NCBI RefSeq assembly: GCF_003259505.1
Contig: NZ_QLLK01000003.1
Location: 1-64,000, forward strand
Reading direction: 5' to 3'
DNA: 64,000 nucleotides
Source: Algoriphagus yeomjeoni
GTDB taxonomy: Bacteria; Bacteroidota; Bacteroidia; Cytophagales; Cyclobacteriaceae
This document shows positions 1-8,433 of this stretch, piece after piece (position 1 is the first letter of the stretch; each line of letters starts with the position of its first letter). Made by a program: the position numbers and the translations under genes. The notes beneath the pieces were generated by a model that was not told the DNA's origin, made no database searches, and worked only from the letters and a program-made list of their open reading frames with translations.

Positions 1-5
1 CAATT

Positions 6-114
6 TAGGCGGCCTAGCGCAGGGGTCCCACCTCTTCCCATCCCGAACAGAGAAGTTAAGCCCTGCAGCGCCGATGGTACTGGGGTTACACCCGGGAGAG
101 TAGGTCGCCGCCTC
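6..114 (+). rRNA. rrf: 5S ribosomal RNA
   Basis: The terminal helix is visible as GGCGGC at 8-13 pairing with GCCGCC at 107-112. Between the arms lie the conserved 5S blocks around CCATCCCGAACAGAGAAG and GCGCCGATGGTACTG. The exact ends are estimated to within a few bases. The 16S and 23S genes would be expected to the left, outside the window, and a terminator follows directly, so this is the distal end of an rRNA operon. Confidence 0.96.
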
Positions 115-122
115 ATTTATTC

Positions 123-161
123 AAAAGCCAGTCCCGATATCCTTCGGGACTGGCTTTTTTG
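123..161 (+). terminator. rRNA operon terminator
   Basis: A strong hairpin, AGCCAGTCCCGA pairing with TCGGGACTGGCT across a short loop, is followed by a run of six T. It lies about 10 bases after the 5S RNA, as expected for the end of an rRNA operon. Confidence 0.93.
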
Positions 162-299
162 CGTTACCCCCTGTTTTGGTAAGTGAATACAAAACCCGGA
201 AGAACAGCCAACCATAGGAATCCAATGCAGCCTCATTTATCCTAAGCCCGATGGTTAATTCCATTGGGTTTTGGTTTTATATACCTTTTTACTTTTAAA

Positions 300-480
300 T
301 TATATGATTATCCGCAATGATGCCAGTCACCTTAGATTCTTTGCTTGGTTGGTTGGAAGACCGATGACCGAACTACAGGTGGGGATGACCGAAGACCGAA
401 GCGGCCTCAAAGCTAGAGTATACCATCTTTTAAGTCGCTTTTATTTATTTACTGGTAACAAAGCGGATATACATATTAAT
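300..480 (+). repeat. Short inverted-repeat element, copy 1 (MITE-like)
   Basis: This is a non-coding element bounded by imperfect inverted arms: ATCCGCAATGATGCCAGT at 310-327 and ACTGGTAACAAAGCGGAT at 451-468, with 14 of 18 positions matching when one arm is reverse-complemented. It is almost identical to an inverted copy at 35441-35602 and partly matches 61474-61604. Compared with copy 2 it carries 21 extra bases (371-391), which look like a tandem duplication because GATGACCG stands at both 363-370 and 384-391. No transposase is encoded. A 79-codon reading frame crosses it but is not a credible gene. Confidence 0.85.
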
Positions 481-673
481 TTAAATGGATCTAAGACATC
501 TGTTCTATGATTTGTTAGTGACTTAAATCGAGCAGGCTTTTTGGAAGAGTTTTGCTATCCATTTTAAATGCTAGTATTTATTGATTCTGTGGAGAAGCCT
601 TTTAAAATACTATTTCAAATTCCACTTTTCATTTTTAGAATATTATTGCAGTTTTGCATCAAAGTAAATTTGA
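481..673. other. Intergenic, no gene seen
   Basis: AT-rich spacer between the repeat element and the dihydroorotase homologue. TAAATTTG at 665-672 matches the Bacteroidota -7 box (TAnnTTTG) but ends one base before the ATG at 674 and has no well-spaced -33 TTTG, so its role is uncertain. Confidence 0.5.
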
Positions 674-1918
674 ATGTCCATCCTATTTAAAGATCTCCGT
701 ATTATTAATCAAGCTGGTTCTGAAGAATTAACTGATTACGTTTTTGAAAATGGAGAGTTAACACCTGCTTCTTCTAGTCAAAAATCACAATTTGACCAGG
801 AAGTTGATGCTTCTGGATGGCTGCTATCGGAGGGTTGGGTAGATCTCAGATGTGGGTTGGGCGAACCAGGTCATGAATATAAAGAGTCTATTGAAAGTCT
901 CGCTGATTCCTTGCTATCTAGTGGGTTTTCAGCAGCTGTAATATTGCCTAATACAGACCCAGTTATTCAGTCTAAGGGTGATGTGGATTTTGTCCTGAAT
1001 AGATCTAGGAAATATACACCAGAGCTTTTTATTCAGGGAGCTGTTACTAAGGACACCGATGGAGAGAATTTCACTGAGATTCTTGATATGCACCATCAAT
1101 CAGGTGTTTCAATTTTTGGAGAGGGCGTTAAGCCTCTAGCGAATGGAGATCGCTACATGAAAATACTCCAATATCTCCAGAAGTTTGACGGGGTATTGTT
1201 TGATCATGCTTATGATCCCTTACTGGCAATCTTTGGGCACATGCATGAGGGTGAAAATTCTACAATGCTTGGTGTAAAAGGAATTCCAAATCTTGCAGAA
1301 GATGTAGCTATTCAAAGAAATCTTGAGATTATCCGATATACAGGAGGCCGAGTTCATTTTCAAACAGTGAATACTGCAAAAGGAGTTAACCTTATAAGGG
1401 AAGCTAAAACTGAAGGACTGAATGTTACAGCTGATGTGTCTATCTATCAATTGTTGTTTTCAGATGGTGATTTAATGGACTTTGATCCAAATCTTAAAGT
1501 GTTGCCTCCTTTCAGAGGTGATGCGGATAGAATGGCATTAATTGAAGGTATTAAGGATGGGACAATTGATGCACTGGTGAGTAATCATCAGCCAGAAGAT
1601 CGAGATTCTAAGTTTATGGAATTTGATCTGGCTAATGTTGGTATGGTAGGGTTGCAAACATTTCTTCCAGCCCTAGTGAAACTTGAAAATGAGCTTGGAT
1701 GGTCATTGCTTATTGAAAAAATTACTTCAGGTCCAAAGGCTATTTTGCCTCACAAACTTAATAACTCATGGACCATATTTGATCCAGAGAAGGAGTGGAC
1801 ATACGATGAGAAGTCAAATAAATCACTTTCATCTAATTCACCTTGGTATGGAAAGAAGCTTAAAGGTCAGGTGAAATATGTGATTCAAAAAGGGCAATTA
1901 CTAGAGGCTAATGTATAA
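674..1918 (+). CDS. Dihydroorotase-like protein, probably catalytically inactive
   Basis: A 414-residue member of the dihydroorotase branch of the amidohydrolase superfamily. The fold-level signatures are clear: WVDLRCGLGEPG at 55-66, and VGLQTFLPAL in the C-terminal third, like the VGLETALPL block of true enzymes. The metal site is lost. The canonical D-x-H-x-H-x-R reads D57-L-R59-C-G61-L-G63, so both metal histidines and the substrate-binding arginine are replaced. The ATDHAPH-type block reads VSNHQPE, with N304 where the catalytic Asp should be. Family knowledge: inactive dihydroorotase homologues (PyrC' types) can be structural partners of aspartate transcarbamoylase, and that is the likeliest role here by inference. 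It heads an operon, overlapping the next gene by 8 bases. A separate active pyrC would be expected elsewhere. Confidence 0.88.
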   Translation: MSILFKDLRIINQAGSEELTDYVFENGELTPASSSQKSQFDQEVDASGWLLSEGWVDLRCGLGEPGHEYKESIESLADSLLSSGFSAAVILPNTDPVIQSKGDVDFVLNRSRKYTPELFIQGAVTKDTDGENFTEILDMHHQSGVSIFGEGVKPLANGDRYMKILQYLQKFDGVLFDHAYDPLLAIFGHMHEGENSTMLGVKGIPNLAEDVAIQRNLEIIRYTGGRVHFQTVNTAKGVNLIREAKTEGLNVTADVSIYQLLFSDGDLMDFDPNLKVLPPFRGDADRMALIEGIKDGTIDALVSNHQPEDRDSKFMEFDLANVGMVGLQTFLPALVKLENELGWSLLIEKITSGPKAILPHKLNNSWTIFDPEKEWTYDEKSNKSLSSNSPWYGKKLKGQVKYVIQKGQLLEANV

Positions 1919-2423
1919 GTATTTTAGCTCAGCCTACAAATTTGGAGGAATAGCAGGTGCCTTCAGTGTTATCGCATTCATTTCCCTCTCATTTTTGTAC
2001 CCGGACCCTACCAACTTAAACCTGGTTTTTGGCTATGTGATTACACCTGTGGCAATCTTTTTGGCTATTAAATTTTTCAAGGAATATAGTAATAATGGCT
2101 ATTTGTCTTTTGCTGAAGGGATGTCGGTGGGATTTGTCACTTATATGTTGGAAGCAATCGTCTCTCTTGGAGGAATATGGTTGGTGCTTTTATTACATTC
2201 CACTTTGTTTGAGCAGGTCAAAGAATCAAAACTTGAAGTATTGTCCGATAGTAAGGAATCCATAGTGGCTCAGGTGGGAGAAAATTCCTTTAATTTGACC
2301 CTTGAAAGCATCCAAAACATGCTGCCTTGGGATATCGCATTGAACGATGCGCTTTGGAAAATCATCCCTGGTCTGTTTTTTACTATTATTATATCTATTA
2401 TTTTAAGAAAAAATCCTAACTAA
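1911..2423 (+). CDS. DUF4199 family membrane protein
   Basis: A 170-residue integral membrane protein with about four hydrophobic segments (near residues 10-30, 38-56, 66-96 and 150-165). The arrangement matches DUF4199, a Bacteroidota family of unknown function: KFF.EY after the second helix, then a glycine-rich stretch before the third. It overlaps the end of the dihydroorotase homologue by 8 bases and lies 7 bases before a second, divergent DUF4199 gene. The pair precedes two membrane-associated glycosyltransferases, which suggests an envelope role, but no activity can be assigned. Confidence 0.8.
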   Translation: MYKYFSSAYKFGGIAGAFSVIAFISLSFLYPDPTNLNLVFGYVITPVAIFLAIKFFKEYSNNGYLSFAEGMSVGFVTYMLEAIVSLGGIWLVLLLHSTLFEQVKESKLEVLSDSKESIVAQVGENSFNLTLESIQNMLPWDIALNDALWKIIPGLFFTIIISIILRKNPN

Positions 2424-2430
2424 CGAACTC

Positions 2431-2979
2431 ATGGAAGAACAACAATCTCCTTTTCAGGCAGCAATCAAACCAGGTCTAACAATCGGTTTGGTTTCTCTAG
2501 CACTTACGTTTATAGCCTATTTCATTGATTCTACACTACTAGGTTCAGGATGGTTCGGGCTAGTTGCAATTGTCGTTTTTATAGTACTCATAATATACTT
2601 TGGAAAAGAATATAGGACAGAATTGGGTGGCTTTATGAGTTTTGGGACAGCCTTTAATTTTTCTTTTATTGCTATAGTTATCTCTGGCTTGATTAGTTTG
2701 ATCGGGCAGATCCTTTTATTTCAAGTCGTTGATCCTTCCTTGGCTGGCGTATTAGCAGATCAGGCTTTTGAAACCCAAATGTCCATTATGGAAAAGTTCG
2801 GGCAAGATCCTGATACTATGGATCCAGCCGTTTTGGAAGAAATGAGAACGGGTGCTGCTAAAGGATTCACCCTTTCTGGCCAGCTTATGAGTTTTGGTTT
2901 CGGGCTGATAGTTTATGCAATTATTGCTTTAATTTTGGCTGCAATCCTCAAGAAAAGAGACAAGTCTCTCGATTATTAA
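2431..2979 (+). CDS. DUF4199 family membrane protein (second copy)
   Basis: A 182-residue membrane protein with helices near residues 14-33, 38-56, 68-96 and 150-172. The Y-F-G-K-E-Y motif after helix 2 and the following FMSFGTAF stretch correspond to KFFKEY and LSFAEGM in the preceding protein, so the two are paralogues of DUF4199. A hydrophilic Met/Glu-rich loop (about 115-145) lies before the last helix. It ends 3 bases before the first glycosyltransferase start, so translation is probably coupled. Function unknown; heteromer formation with its neighbour is a guess. Confidence 0.8.
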   Translation: MEEQQSPFQAAIKPGLTIGLVSLALTFIAYFIDSTLLGSGWFGLVAIVVFIVLIIYFGKEYRTELGGFMSFGTAFNFSFIAIVISGLISLIGQILLFQVVDPSLAGVLADQAFETQMSIMEKFGQDPDTMDPAVLEEMRTGAAKGFTLSGQLMSFGFGLIVYAIIALILAAILKKRDKSLDY

Positions 2980-2982
2980 TTT

Positions 2983-3945
2983 ATGACCCAGATTTCAGTT
3001 GTAGTTCCTGTATTTAACGAGGAGGAGTCACTGCCTGAATTAACTCAATGGATTAGCCGTGTCATGCATGATCACGGCTTTTCTTATGAGTTGATTTTTA
3101 TAAATGATGGCAGTTCTGATACTTCCTGGGAGATTATTAATACGCTTTCACAGCAATTCAATGAGGTGAAAGGAATTAATTTCACCAGAAATTACGGGAA
3201 ATCAGCTGCACTGGATGCGGGTTTCAAAAAAGCTTGTGGTGACGTCGTAATCACTATGGATGCAGATCTTCAGGACAGTCCAGATGAAATCCCAGGATTA
3301 TACGCGATGGTCACAGAAGGGAAGCTTGATGTTGTGTCTGGCTGGAAGAAAGAGCGTCATGATCCGTTAGGTAAAACAATTCCTTCTAGATTTTTTAATG
3401 GGGTTACTCGATGGATTTCTGGGATCAAATTGCATGATTTTAATTGTGGACTGAAAGCCTACCGACTAAAAGTCGTAAAAAATATTCAAGTCTATGGCGA
3501 AATGCATCGTTACATTCCCTTGCTTGCGAAGTGGAATGGCTTTGGGAAAATAGGAGAAAAAGTAGTTCAGCATCAGGCCAGAAAGTACGGCTATTCTAAA
3601 TTTGGATTAGAGCGCTTTTTAAATGGGTTCCTTGATCTGATATCTGTCTCTTTTGTACATCGATATAAAAAGAAACCCATGCATTTCTTTGGACTTCTTG
3701 GGAGTATGTCATTTTTAACAGGCTTTATTATCACTTGCTGGTTGATTTTTCAGAAAGTTTATGGGCTCAGTAAAGGTATATCTGTGCGTGAAATCACTGA
3801 GCAACCTTTATTCTTTTTGGCTTTGATCGCCTTAATTATCGGCGTGCAGTTATTTGTGACGGGTTTTATTGCCGAACTGATGACTTCCAATCAATCTAAA
3901 GAAACAGAATACAAAATTGATGAAGAGGTTAACTTCGACTTTTGA
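2983..3945 (+). CDS. Family 2 glycosyltransferase with two C-terminal membrane helices
   Basis: A 320-residue GT-A fold transferase. VVPVFNEEES starts the nucleotide-sugar domain and D93-A-D95-L-Q-D is the DxD metal motif. GEMHRYIP near residue 170 and two helices near 231-255 and 268-292 are typical of the DPM1/GtrB/ArnC group, which transfers a sugar from a nucleotide donor to polyprenyl phosphate at the cytoplasmic membrane face. The sugar cannot be read from sequence. Its stop overlaps the start of the next glycosyltransferase in TGATG, so the two are likely made together for the same glycan or glycolipid. Confidence 0.9.
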   Translation: MTQISVVVPVFNEEESLPELTQWISRVMHDHGFSYELIFINDGSSDTSWEIINTLSQQFNEVKGINFTRNYGKSAALDAGFKKACGDVVITMDADLQDSPDEIPGLYAMVTEGKLDVVSGWKKERHDPLGKTIPSRFFNGVTRWISGIKLHDFNCGLKAYRLKVVKNIQVYGEMHRYIPLLAKWNGFGKIGEKVVQHQARKYGYSKFGLERFLNGFLDLISVSFVHRYKKKPMHFFGLLGSMSFLTGFIITCWLIFQKVYGLSKGISVREITEQPLFFLALIALIIGVQLFVTGFIAELMTSNQSKETEYKIDEEVNFDF

Positions 3946-4907
3946 TGAAATTCTCGGTTATCATACCGGTTTATAATAGACCTGATGAATTAGGGGAACT
4001 GCTACAAAGTCTAAAAACTCAAAATTATCATGATTTTGAAGTAATAGTAATTGAAGATGGATCTACTATTGACTCATCTGAAATTATAGAGGTATTCAAG
4101 TCTCAACTTCCTATTCAATATTTAATACAACCTAATACGGGGCAAGGCTTTGCCAGGAATAACGGGATGGAGATCGCCAAAGGTGATTTTTTTGTAATTC
4201 TGGATTCTGATGTCCTATTACCTGAGGATTATTTACAAAAGCTTTCACAAGCGATTCAAGATAGGAATCTTGATGCTTTTGGTGGCCCTGATGCTGCGGG
4301 TGAGAATTTTTCTGCTCTGCAAAAAGCAATGGACTTTGCAATGACTTCGGTTTGGACGACTGGCGGTATTCGTGGTAAAATGAAAGATCCATCTAAATAC
4401 CAAGCCCGGGGATTTAATATGGGTGTATCAAAAGCCGTGTTTGAGGTGACCGGTGGTTTTGCAGATCCAAATCAAGGAGAGGACATTGAATGGAGTATCC
4501 GAATTAAAAAGGCTGGATTCAAACTTGAATTGGTTCGAGAAGCTTTTGTTTATCACAAACGCAAAAACACGCTCCTTTCATTTGCAAAGCAAGCCTTCTC
4601 CTTCGGTAGAAATCGGGTGAATGTATCCAGATTTCATCCCGGTGCAATAAAGCTGGTTCACTGGCTACCCACAGCTTTCTTGCTTTTTTCCCTGTCAATT
4701 CCAGTTTTCTATTATTTTAACAACTCACTTTTTGTACAAAGTTTGGGGCTTTTACTGTTTTGGAGTATGGGCGTTATTCTCACTTCTAGTATACAAAACA
4801 GCTCAATAAAAGTAGGCTTATTAAGTTTGATGACATCAGCTTCACAACTTTGGTCGTATGGACTTGGCTTACCTTTTGAACTATTGAAAAAGGCATTTAG
4901 CCGTTAA
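3945..4907 (+). CDS. Family 2 glycosyltransferase
   Basis: A 320-residue transferase starting at the ATG that shares one base with the preceding TGA stop; an in-frame TTG three bases upstream is less likely. VIIPVYNRPDEL opens the GT-A domain, LDSDVLLP holds the DxD-type motif near residue 91, and GEDIEWSIRIKKAGF resembles the ED catalytic-base region of processive and surface-glycan transferases. Two or three hydrophobic segments lie after residue 235, so it is probably membrane bound. It is the last gene of the operon and runs tail to tail with the methyltransferase, overlapping it by 4 bases. Acceptor and sugar are unknown. Confidence 0.88.
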   Translation: MKFSVIIPVYNRPDELGELLQSLKTQNYHDFEVIVIEDGSTIDSSEIIEVFKSQLPIQYLIQPNTGQGFARNNGMEIAKGDFFVILDSDVLLPEDYLQKLSQAIQDRNLDAFGGPDAAGENFSALQKAMDFAMTSVWTTGGIRGKMKDPSKYQARGFNMGVSKAVFEVTGGFADPNQGEDIEWSIRIKKAGFKLELVREAFVYHKRKNTLLSFAKQAFSFGRNRVNVSRFHPGAIKLVHWLPTAFLLFSLSIPVFYYFNNSLFVQSLGLLLFWSMGVILTSSIQNSSIKVGLLSLMTSASQLWSYGLGLPFELLKKAFSR

Positions 4908-5668
4908 TTTCTCTTTCTACAGACAAAGATAGTTTCTTCAGATGGAAGAGCATTTTGCTTTATTACTTTAGAAGGGATTTCTTTTACAAAGTGATTTTCT
5001 TCAATTGCAATTCCTGATTTTCTCAAACGCTCTGCATAATCTTGCCCAAACTTTCGAACGTGGTCTCTTTGACCAAAAAGCCGCTCGCGTTCTGCTGGGT
5101 CAGTGACATTCTTGTCCTCTAGCGTCTTTTCGATAGGATATACAGGCGACTGAAGTATTCCCCAGCCGCTTGGCTTCAAAACACGATTGAACTCAGCACA
5201 GGCTTTGAGGTCATCTTCTACATGTTCTAGTACATGGTTACAAAAGACTACGTCAAAACTATTCTCTGGAAATGGAATATCATGTACATCCATTTTGACT
5301 TTAGCCAAAGGTGATTCAATATCAGCTGTGATATAATCCAAGTTGTCTAACCCTTCAAATCGCTCGATAAAGCAATGTTCTGGCGCTACGTGGAGCACGC
5401 GAAGTGGAGCGGTGAAAAAATCTGTTTTCTCTTTGAGGAAAAGCCACATTAATCTGTGTCGTTCCAAAGAGAGGCAATTTGGACAAAGTGCATTTGCTCT
5501 GGCAATTCGGCCGTAGGGTAGGAATTTCTTATAGCTGTGATCACATACCGGACAAGTGACATTTTTGCCGGAATTCATCTGGGCAAAAACTTTCATCACG
5601 AAGGGACTTACTCGTTGTAGAAGTGGTCTAGGGACATAACGAATAACAAAGCTAATAATGGACTTCAT
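4904..5668 (-). CDS. SAM-dependent methyltransferase with N-terminal zinc-ribbon-like motif
   Basis: A 254-residue class I methyltransferase. Residues about 35-65 carry CPVC and, 21 residues later, CPNC, a C-x2-C...C-x2-C arrangement likely to bind zinc. The Rossmann domain follows: LHVAPE replaces the usual glycine-rich loop, DIESPLAKVKMDVHDIPF gives the acidic SAM-binding strand end, and FDVVFCNHVLEHVED is the typical motif of Methyltransf_11 proteins. Similar proteins occur in glycan and lipid modification loci. The promoter must lie in the divergent 5669-5851 region shared with the TolC-like gene. The substrate is unknown. Confidence 0.85.
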   Translation of the reverse strand: MKSIISFVIRYVPRPLLQRVSPFVMKVFAQMNSGKNVTCPVCDHSYKKFLPYGRIARANALCPNCLSLERHRLMWLFLKEKTDFFTAPLRVLHVAPEHCFIERFEGLDNLDYITADIESPLAKVKMDVHDIPFPENSFDVVFCNHVLEHVEDDLKACAEFNRVLKPSGWGILQSPVYPIEKTLEDKNVTDPAERERLFGQRDHVRKFGQDYAERLRKSGIAIEENHFVKEIPSKVIKQNALPSEETIFVCRKRN

Positions 5669-5732
5669 GGTTATTTTGAATCAGCCTGCAAGTTACGCAA
5701 AGGGTCAAAAGGAGCGTAATTAAATATAATGT

Positions 5733-5761
5733 TTTGACTTTTTTAGATTTTTTAGGATTTG
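5733..5761 (+). promoter_or_regulatory. Possible promoter of the TolC-like gene
   Basis: TTTG at 5733-5736 and TAGGATTTG at 5753-5761 resemble the Bacteroidota pattern TTTG-N19-TAnnTTTG, but the spacing is shorter and the -7 box has one extra base. It would give a leader of about 80 bases to the ATG at 5852. Confidence 0.3.
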
Positions 5762-5851
5762 AAGTGCAATAAGATTCTTGTTTGTGTAGAATCAATCAGT
5801 ATTTTAGTTGATGTGAATTATCCTCCTTTTTCAATCCTAAAAAACAACTTT

Positions 5852-7345
5852 ATGAAGATTAGAAATTTACTTTTTATCAAGACTGTTATTACTCTGGTTT
5901 TAGTTTGTTCATTACTTGATTTTGCTGCTGCGCAGGAGACAAAAACTTTCACACTTAAGGAGCTAGTGCAGCAGGCAAAGGATGGTTCACCAGTGGCCCT
6001 GCGGGCAAAAACGAGACGAGAAAACCGATATTGGCAGTACAGATTGTTCAGGTCAAATTATAACCCGCAATTGAGACTGACCGGTACTATTCCTCAATAT
6101 TATCAGGAGTTTAATAATATCACGCAGCCAGACGGCTCCATAGAATTCATAGAAGTGAAGCAGAATCTGATGGATTTGGGACTCGGATTGGAGCAGGTGA
6201 TAGGTGCTACCGGAGGGACAGTGTCTGTGAATACTTCAACCAATAGATTTGATAATTTTCTAACAAATCCAGGGCAACCTCAGACGAGGTATTCGGGGGT
6301 GCCGATAAGTGTGGCTTTGAATCAGCCGATATTTGCATTCAATCCTTACAAATGGGATAAGAAGATTGAGCCTTTGCTATATGAAGAGAGTAAGCGGGAA
6401 TATGTACAGGAAATGGAGGAAGTTTCTATCTACGTCACTCAGTTGTATTTCGATTACCTTATTGCCCAAGTCAACTCGGAGATCGCGGCGTCTAACCTGA
6501 AGAATACAGAGGATATTTTTACGATAGAGAAAAAGAGGAATGAATTGGGTGTGACCCCAGAAGATGATCTTTTACAGGTGGAACTGCAGGTTTTAAACGC
6601 CCAGCAGGCTGCTGCCCAGGCACAAGTAGATTTGGAAAGTGCCGCGTTTGCGATGAACTCATTTATAGGCTTGAATCAATCTTCCAATTTGAATCTCGTT
6701 TCCCCAATAGATATTCCCGAGTTTGAGGTGAATGTGGAGCGGGCGATAGAGCTTGCCTTTCAAAATAGATCAGAAGCAATAGGATATGAACGGCAGAAAA
6801 CTGAGGCAGAGTCTCAGGTGGCCCAAGCGCGTGGGCAGCGTTTTCAAGTTCTTTTAAACGCTAGGTATGGTTACAATAACGCGGCTTTTAATTTTCCGGA
6901 CATATATCAGAATCCAAATACTCAGGCTTTAGTCAGTCTTGGACTGTCGGTTCCGATTTTAGATTGGGGTAGAAATAAAGCTCGTATGTCTATGGCTATG
7001 GCAAACCAGGAGCTTGTGGAAAGTACGGTGGCTCAGGAGTTGATAAATTTTGAGCAGGAGATTTTCACTATGGTGAAGAATTTCTTGATGATCAAGGAGC
7101 GTTTGAACGTGACTAAAATCTCAGACGATGTGGCTCAACGCAGGTACGAAATCGCCCTCAAAAGATATCAGACTGGCAATGTGACAATCACTAACCTGAA
7201 TATAGCCCAAAATGAAAAAGACGCTAATAAAAGAGCCTTTTATACTTCATTGCGTGACTTTTGGATGGCTTACTATGAGCTGAGATCACTTACTTTATAT
7301 GATTTTGAAAAAGGGGAGTTGTTATATGTTCCAGAAGCGAATTAG
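5852..7345 (+). CDS. TolC family outer membrane efflux protein
   Basis: A 497-residue outer membrane protein. The ATG at 5852 gives a standard Sec signal peptide (KIRNLLF, hydrophobic core, cleavage after FAAAQ); the longer frame from a TTG at 5759 adds 31 residues with no such signal and is rejected. The mature part has the OEP pattern: long amphipathic helices rich in Ala, Gln and Glu, an internal duplication, and short beta segments that would form the 12-strand trimer barrel. No membrane fusion protein or inner membrane pump is adjacent, so it may serve exporters encoded elsewhere. It stands alone between convergent or divergent neighbours. Confidence 0.9.
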   Translation: MKIRNLLFIKTVITLVLVCSLLDFAAAQETKTFTLKELVQQAKDGSPVALRAKTRRENRYWQYRLFRSNYNPQLRLTGTIPQYYQEFNNITQPDGSIEFIEVKQNLMDLGLGLEQVIGATGGTVSVNTSTNRFDNFLTNPGQPQTRYSGVPISVALNQPIFAFNPYKWDKKIEPLLYEESKREYVQEMEEVSIYVTQLYFDYLIAQVNSEIAASNLKNTEDIFTIEKKRNELGVTPEDDLLQVELQVLNAQQAAAQAQVDLESAAFAMNSFIGLNQSSNLNLVSPIDIPEFEVNVERAIELAFQNRSEAIGYERQKTEAESQVAQARGQRFQVLLNARYGYNNAAFNFPDIYQNPNTQALVSLGLSVPILDWGRNKARMSMAMANQELVESTVAQELINFEQEIFTMVKNFLMIKERLNVTKISDDVAQRRYEIALKRYQTGNVTITNLNIAQNEKDANKRAFYTSLRDFWMAYYELRSLTLYDFEKGELLYVPEAN

Positions 7346-7359
7346 CCAATAGAAAACAA

Positions 7360-7704
7360 TCAGGAATTTTCGTCGATGAATTTTTCCAGTTTAGCCATCT
7401 TTTTCTCCAGCTTTTCAATCGACTTCGCTTGCTTTTCAATTTTTTTAGTGATTTTCTCGATGTCATTAGGAGACAGTTTGCCAGCGGAATTTTTCTTTTC
7501 AAATTTTTCTCTCAGATCTTGCCGCTTTGCTACTGCTTTTTCATGATCATTTTGGTATTTCTCAATTTTGATCTTCGCTTTCTCAATTTTCTCTTGGGTT
7601 TTACTATCTATTCCTGAGGAAATTACTGTTTGAGCGAGAGCTTCAGCGGGCGAAAAGTAGTTTACCCCAACTAAAAGAGCAAATAATAAAATTAGTTTTT
7701 TCAT
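7360..7704 (-). CDS. Small secreted coiled-coil protein, unknown function
   Basis: A 114-residue protein with a signal peptide (KKLILLFALLVGV, cleavage near ALAQ) and a mature region that is almost entirely Lys/Glu heptad sequence (about residues 37-110), predicted as a helical coiled coil with a short break at SAGKLSP. It runs convergently with the TolC-like gene 14 bases away. No known family is recognised. A periplasmic, possibly oligomeric or envelope-spacing role would fit, but this is only inferred from composition. Confidence 0.7.
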   Translation of the reverse strand: MKKLILLFALLVGVNYFSPAEALAQTVISSGIDSKTQEKIEKAKIKIEKYQNDHEKAVAKRQDLREKFEKKNSAGKLSPNDIEKITKKIEKQAKSIEKLEKKMAKLEKFIDENS

Positions 7705-7759
7705 GGTTGTCAGTGGTTAAGGTTTTACTGCTTCAATATATAAGTTTTCGGCTTGTTTA

Positions 7760-7936
7760 TTAGGTGTCCGAATGGTTGGAATCGCCTTTTGGTATGCGTC
7801 CAGCTTTTTTCAATGATTCACGAATGATCCATTCGAGCTGACCATTGGTACTACGAAACTCATCTGCGGCCCATTTTTCGATCGCTTTCATCATGTTCTC
7901 ATCCAGCCGTAGTGCAAATGCTTTCTTCTTTGGCAT
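7760..7936 (-). CDS. Arc/CopG-type ribbon-helix-helix DNA-binding protein
   Basis: A 58-residue protein. It starts KKKAFALRLDENMMKAIEKWA, a beta-strand followed by a helix as in Arc-family ribbon-helix-helix proteins, then STNGQLEWIIRESLKK as the second helix. The strand residues that would enter the DNA major groove are around F7, L9 and L11. The ATG lies 3 bases after the stop of the membrane protein upstream, so it is the third gene of the SPFH operon. It may autoregulate this operon. No toxin-like partner is adjacent, although the Arc fold is common in antitoxins. Confidence 0.8.
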   Translation of the reverse strand: MPKKKAFALRLDENMMKAIEKWAADEFRSTNGQLEWIIRESLKKAGRIPKGDSNHSDT

Positions 7937-7939
7937 AAT

Positions 7940-8428
7940 TTATTCCTCCATCCAATTTTTCATGAAGTCCGTCAGTTCTTTGGACTTCATCGTTCCTATC
8001 ATTATTTTTTTCTTTTCACCCACATCCATGAGAAGCCCTTCGTTTCCTAGTACTGAATAAGCTTTGGTTGTTTTATTGCCTTTGAACCCCCAGCCGCCAT
8101 AGTCTGTGATAGGGCTATAGGTGATTACTTCACATGATTTTATTTCTTTTTTAGGGAAGTGCCTCCATTTTCTGATAAATGGAGTGTATCTAAAGGCGAT
8201 GCTTTTTTCGTCGATTCTGGTTTCAAGTTTTAGATTGAAAATAAGAGCAAATACCAAGGCCATAGTACCCAAAACTACCCCTAATGCGATTGCCATTTCT
8301 TGTTTGTCATCTGAAGTAGCATACAATACTGCAAGTAGTATCAGGATTGGCACCTCAGTCAGTAGTATAAAATACATGACCCAGGTGCCGAAATATGTCT
8401 GGCTTTCTTTGAAAATCCGATTAGCCAT
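7940..8428 (-). CDS. Membrane protein with PH-like domain, unknown function
   Basis: A 162-residue protein. The ATG at 8428 (reading MANRIFKESQ) is chosen because it lies 5 bases after the stop of the SPFH gene; the longer frame would overlap that gene by 55 bases. Two transmembrane helices (about residues 15-38 and 46-68) are followed by a soluble beta-rich domain with TRIDEKSIAFRYTPF and WRHFPKKEIKSCEV, a pattern like the bacterial PH-like domains found after paired helices. It sits between an SPFH protein and a small DNA-binding protein, so a role in membrane organisation or sensing is possible. Confidence 0.7.
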   Translation of the reverse strand: MANRIFKESQTYFGTWVMYFILLTEVPILILLAVLYATSDDKQEMAIALGVVLGTMALVFALIFNLKLETRIDEKSIAFRYTPFIRKWRHFPKKEIKSCEVITYSPITDYGGWGFKGNKTTKAYSVLGNEGLLMDVGEKKKIMIGTMKSKELTDFMKNWMEE

Positions 8429-8433
8429 ACTAG

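Noticed and set aside
271..510. A 79-codon open frame crossing element copy 1
   Set aside because: It spans an inverted-repeat element that is also present elsewhere, where the frame is not kept, and the protein has no recognised domain.
674..1918. Calling this gene an active pyrC
   Set aside because: Both metal histidines, the substrate arginine and the catalytic Asp are replaced, so activity is unlikely.
5759..5851. N-terminal extension of the TolC-like protein from a TTG
   Set aside because: The extension has no signal sequence, whereas the ATG at 5852 begins a typical one.
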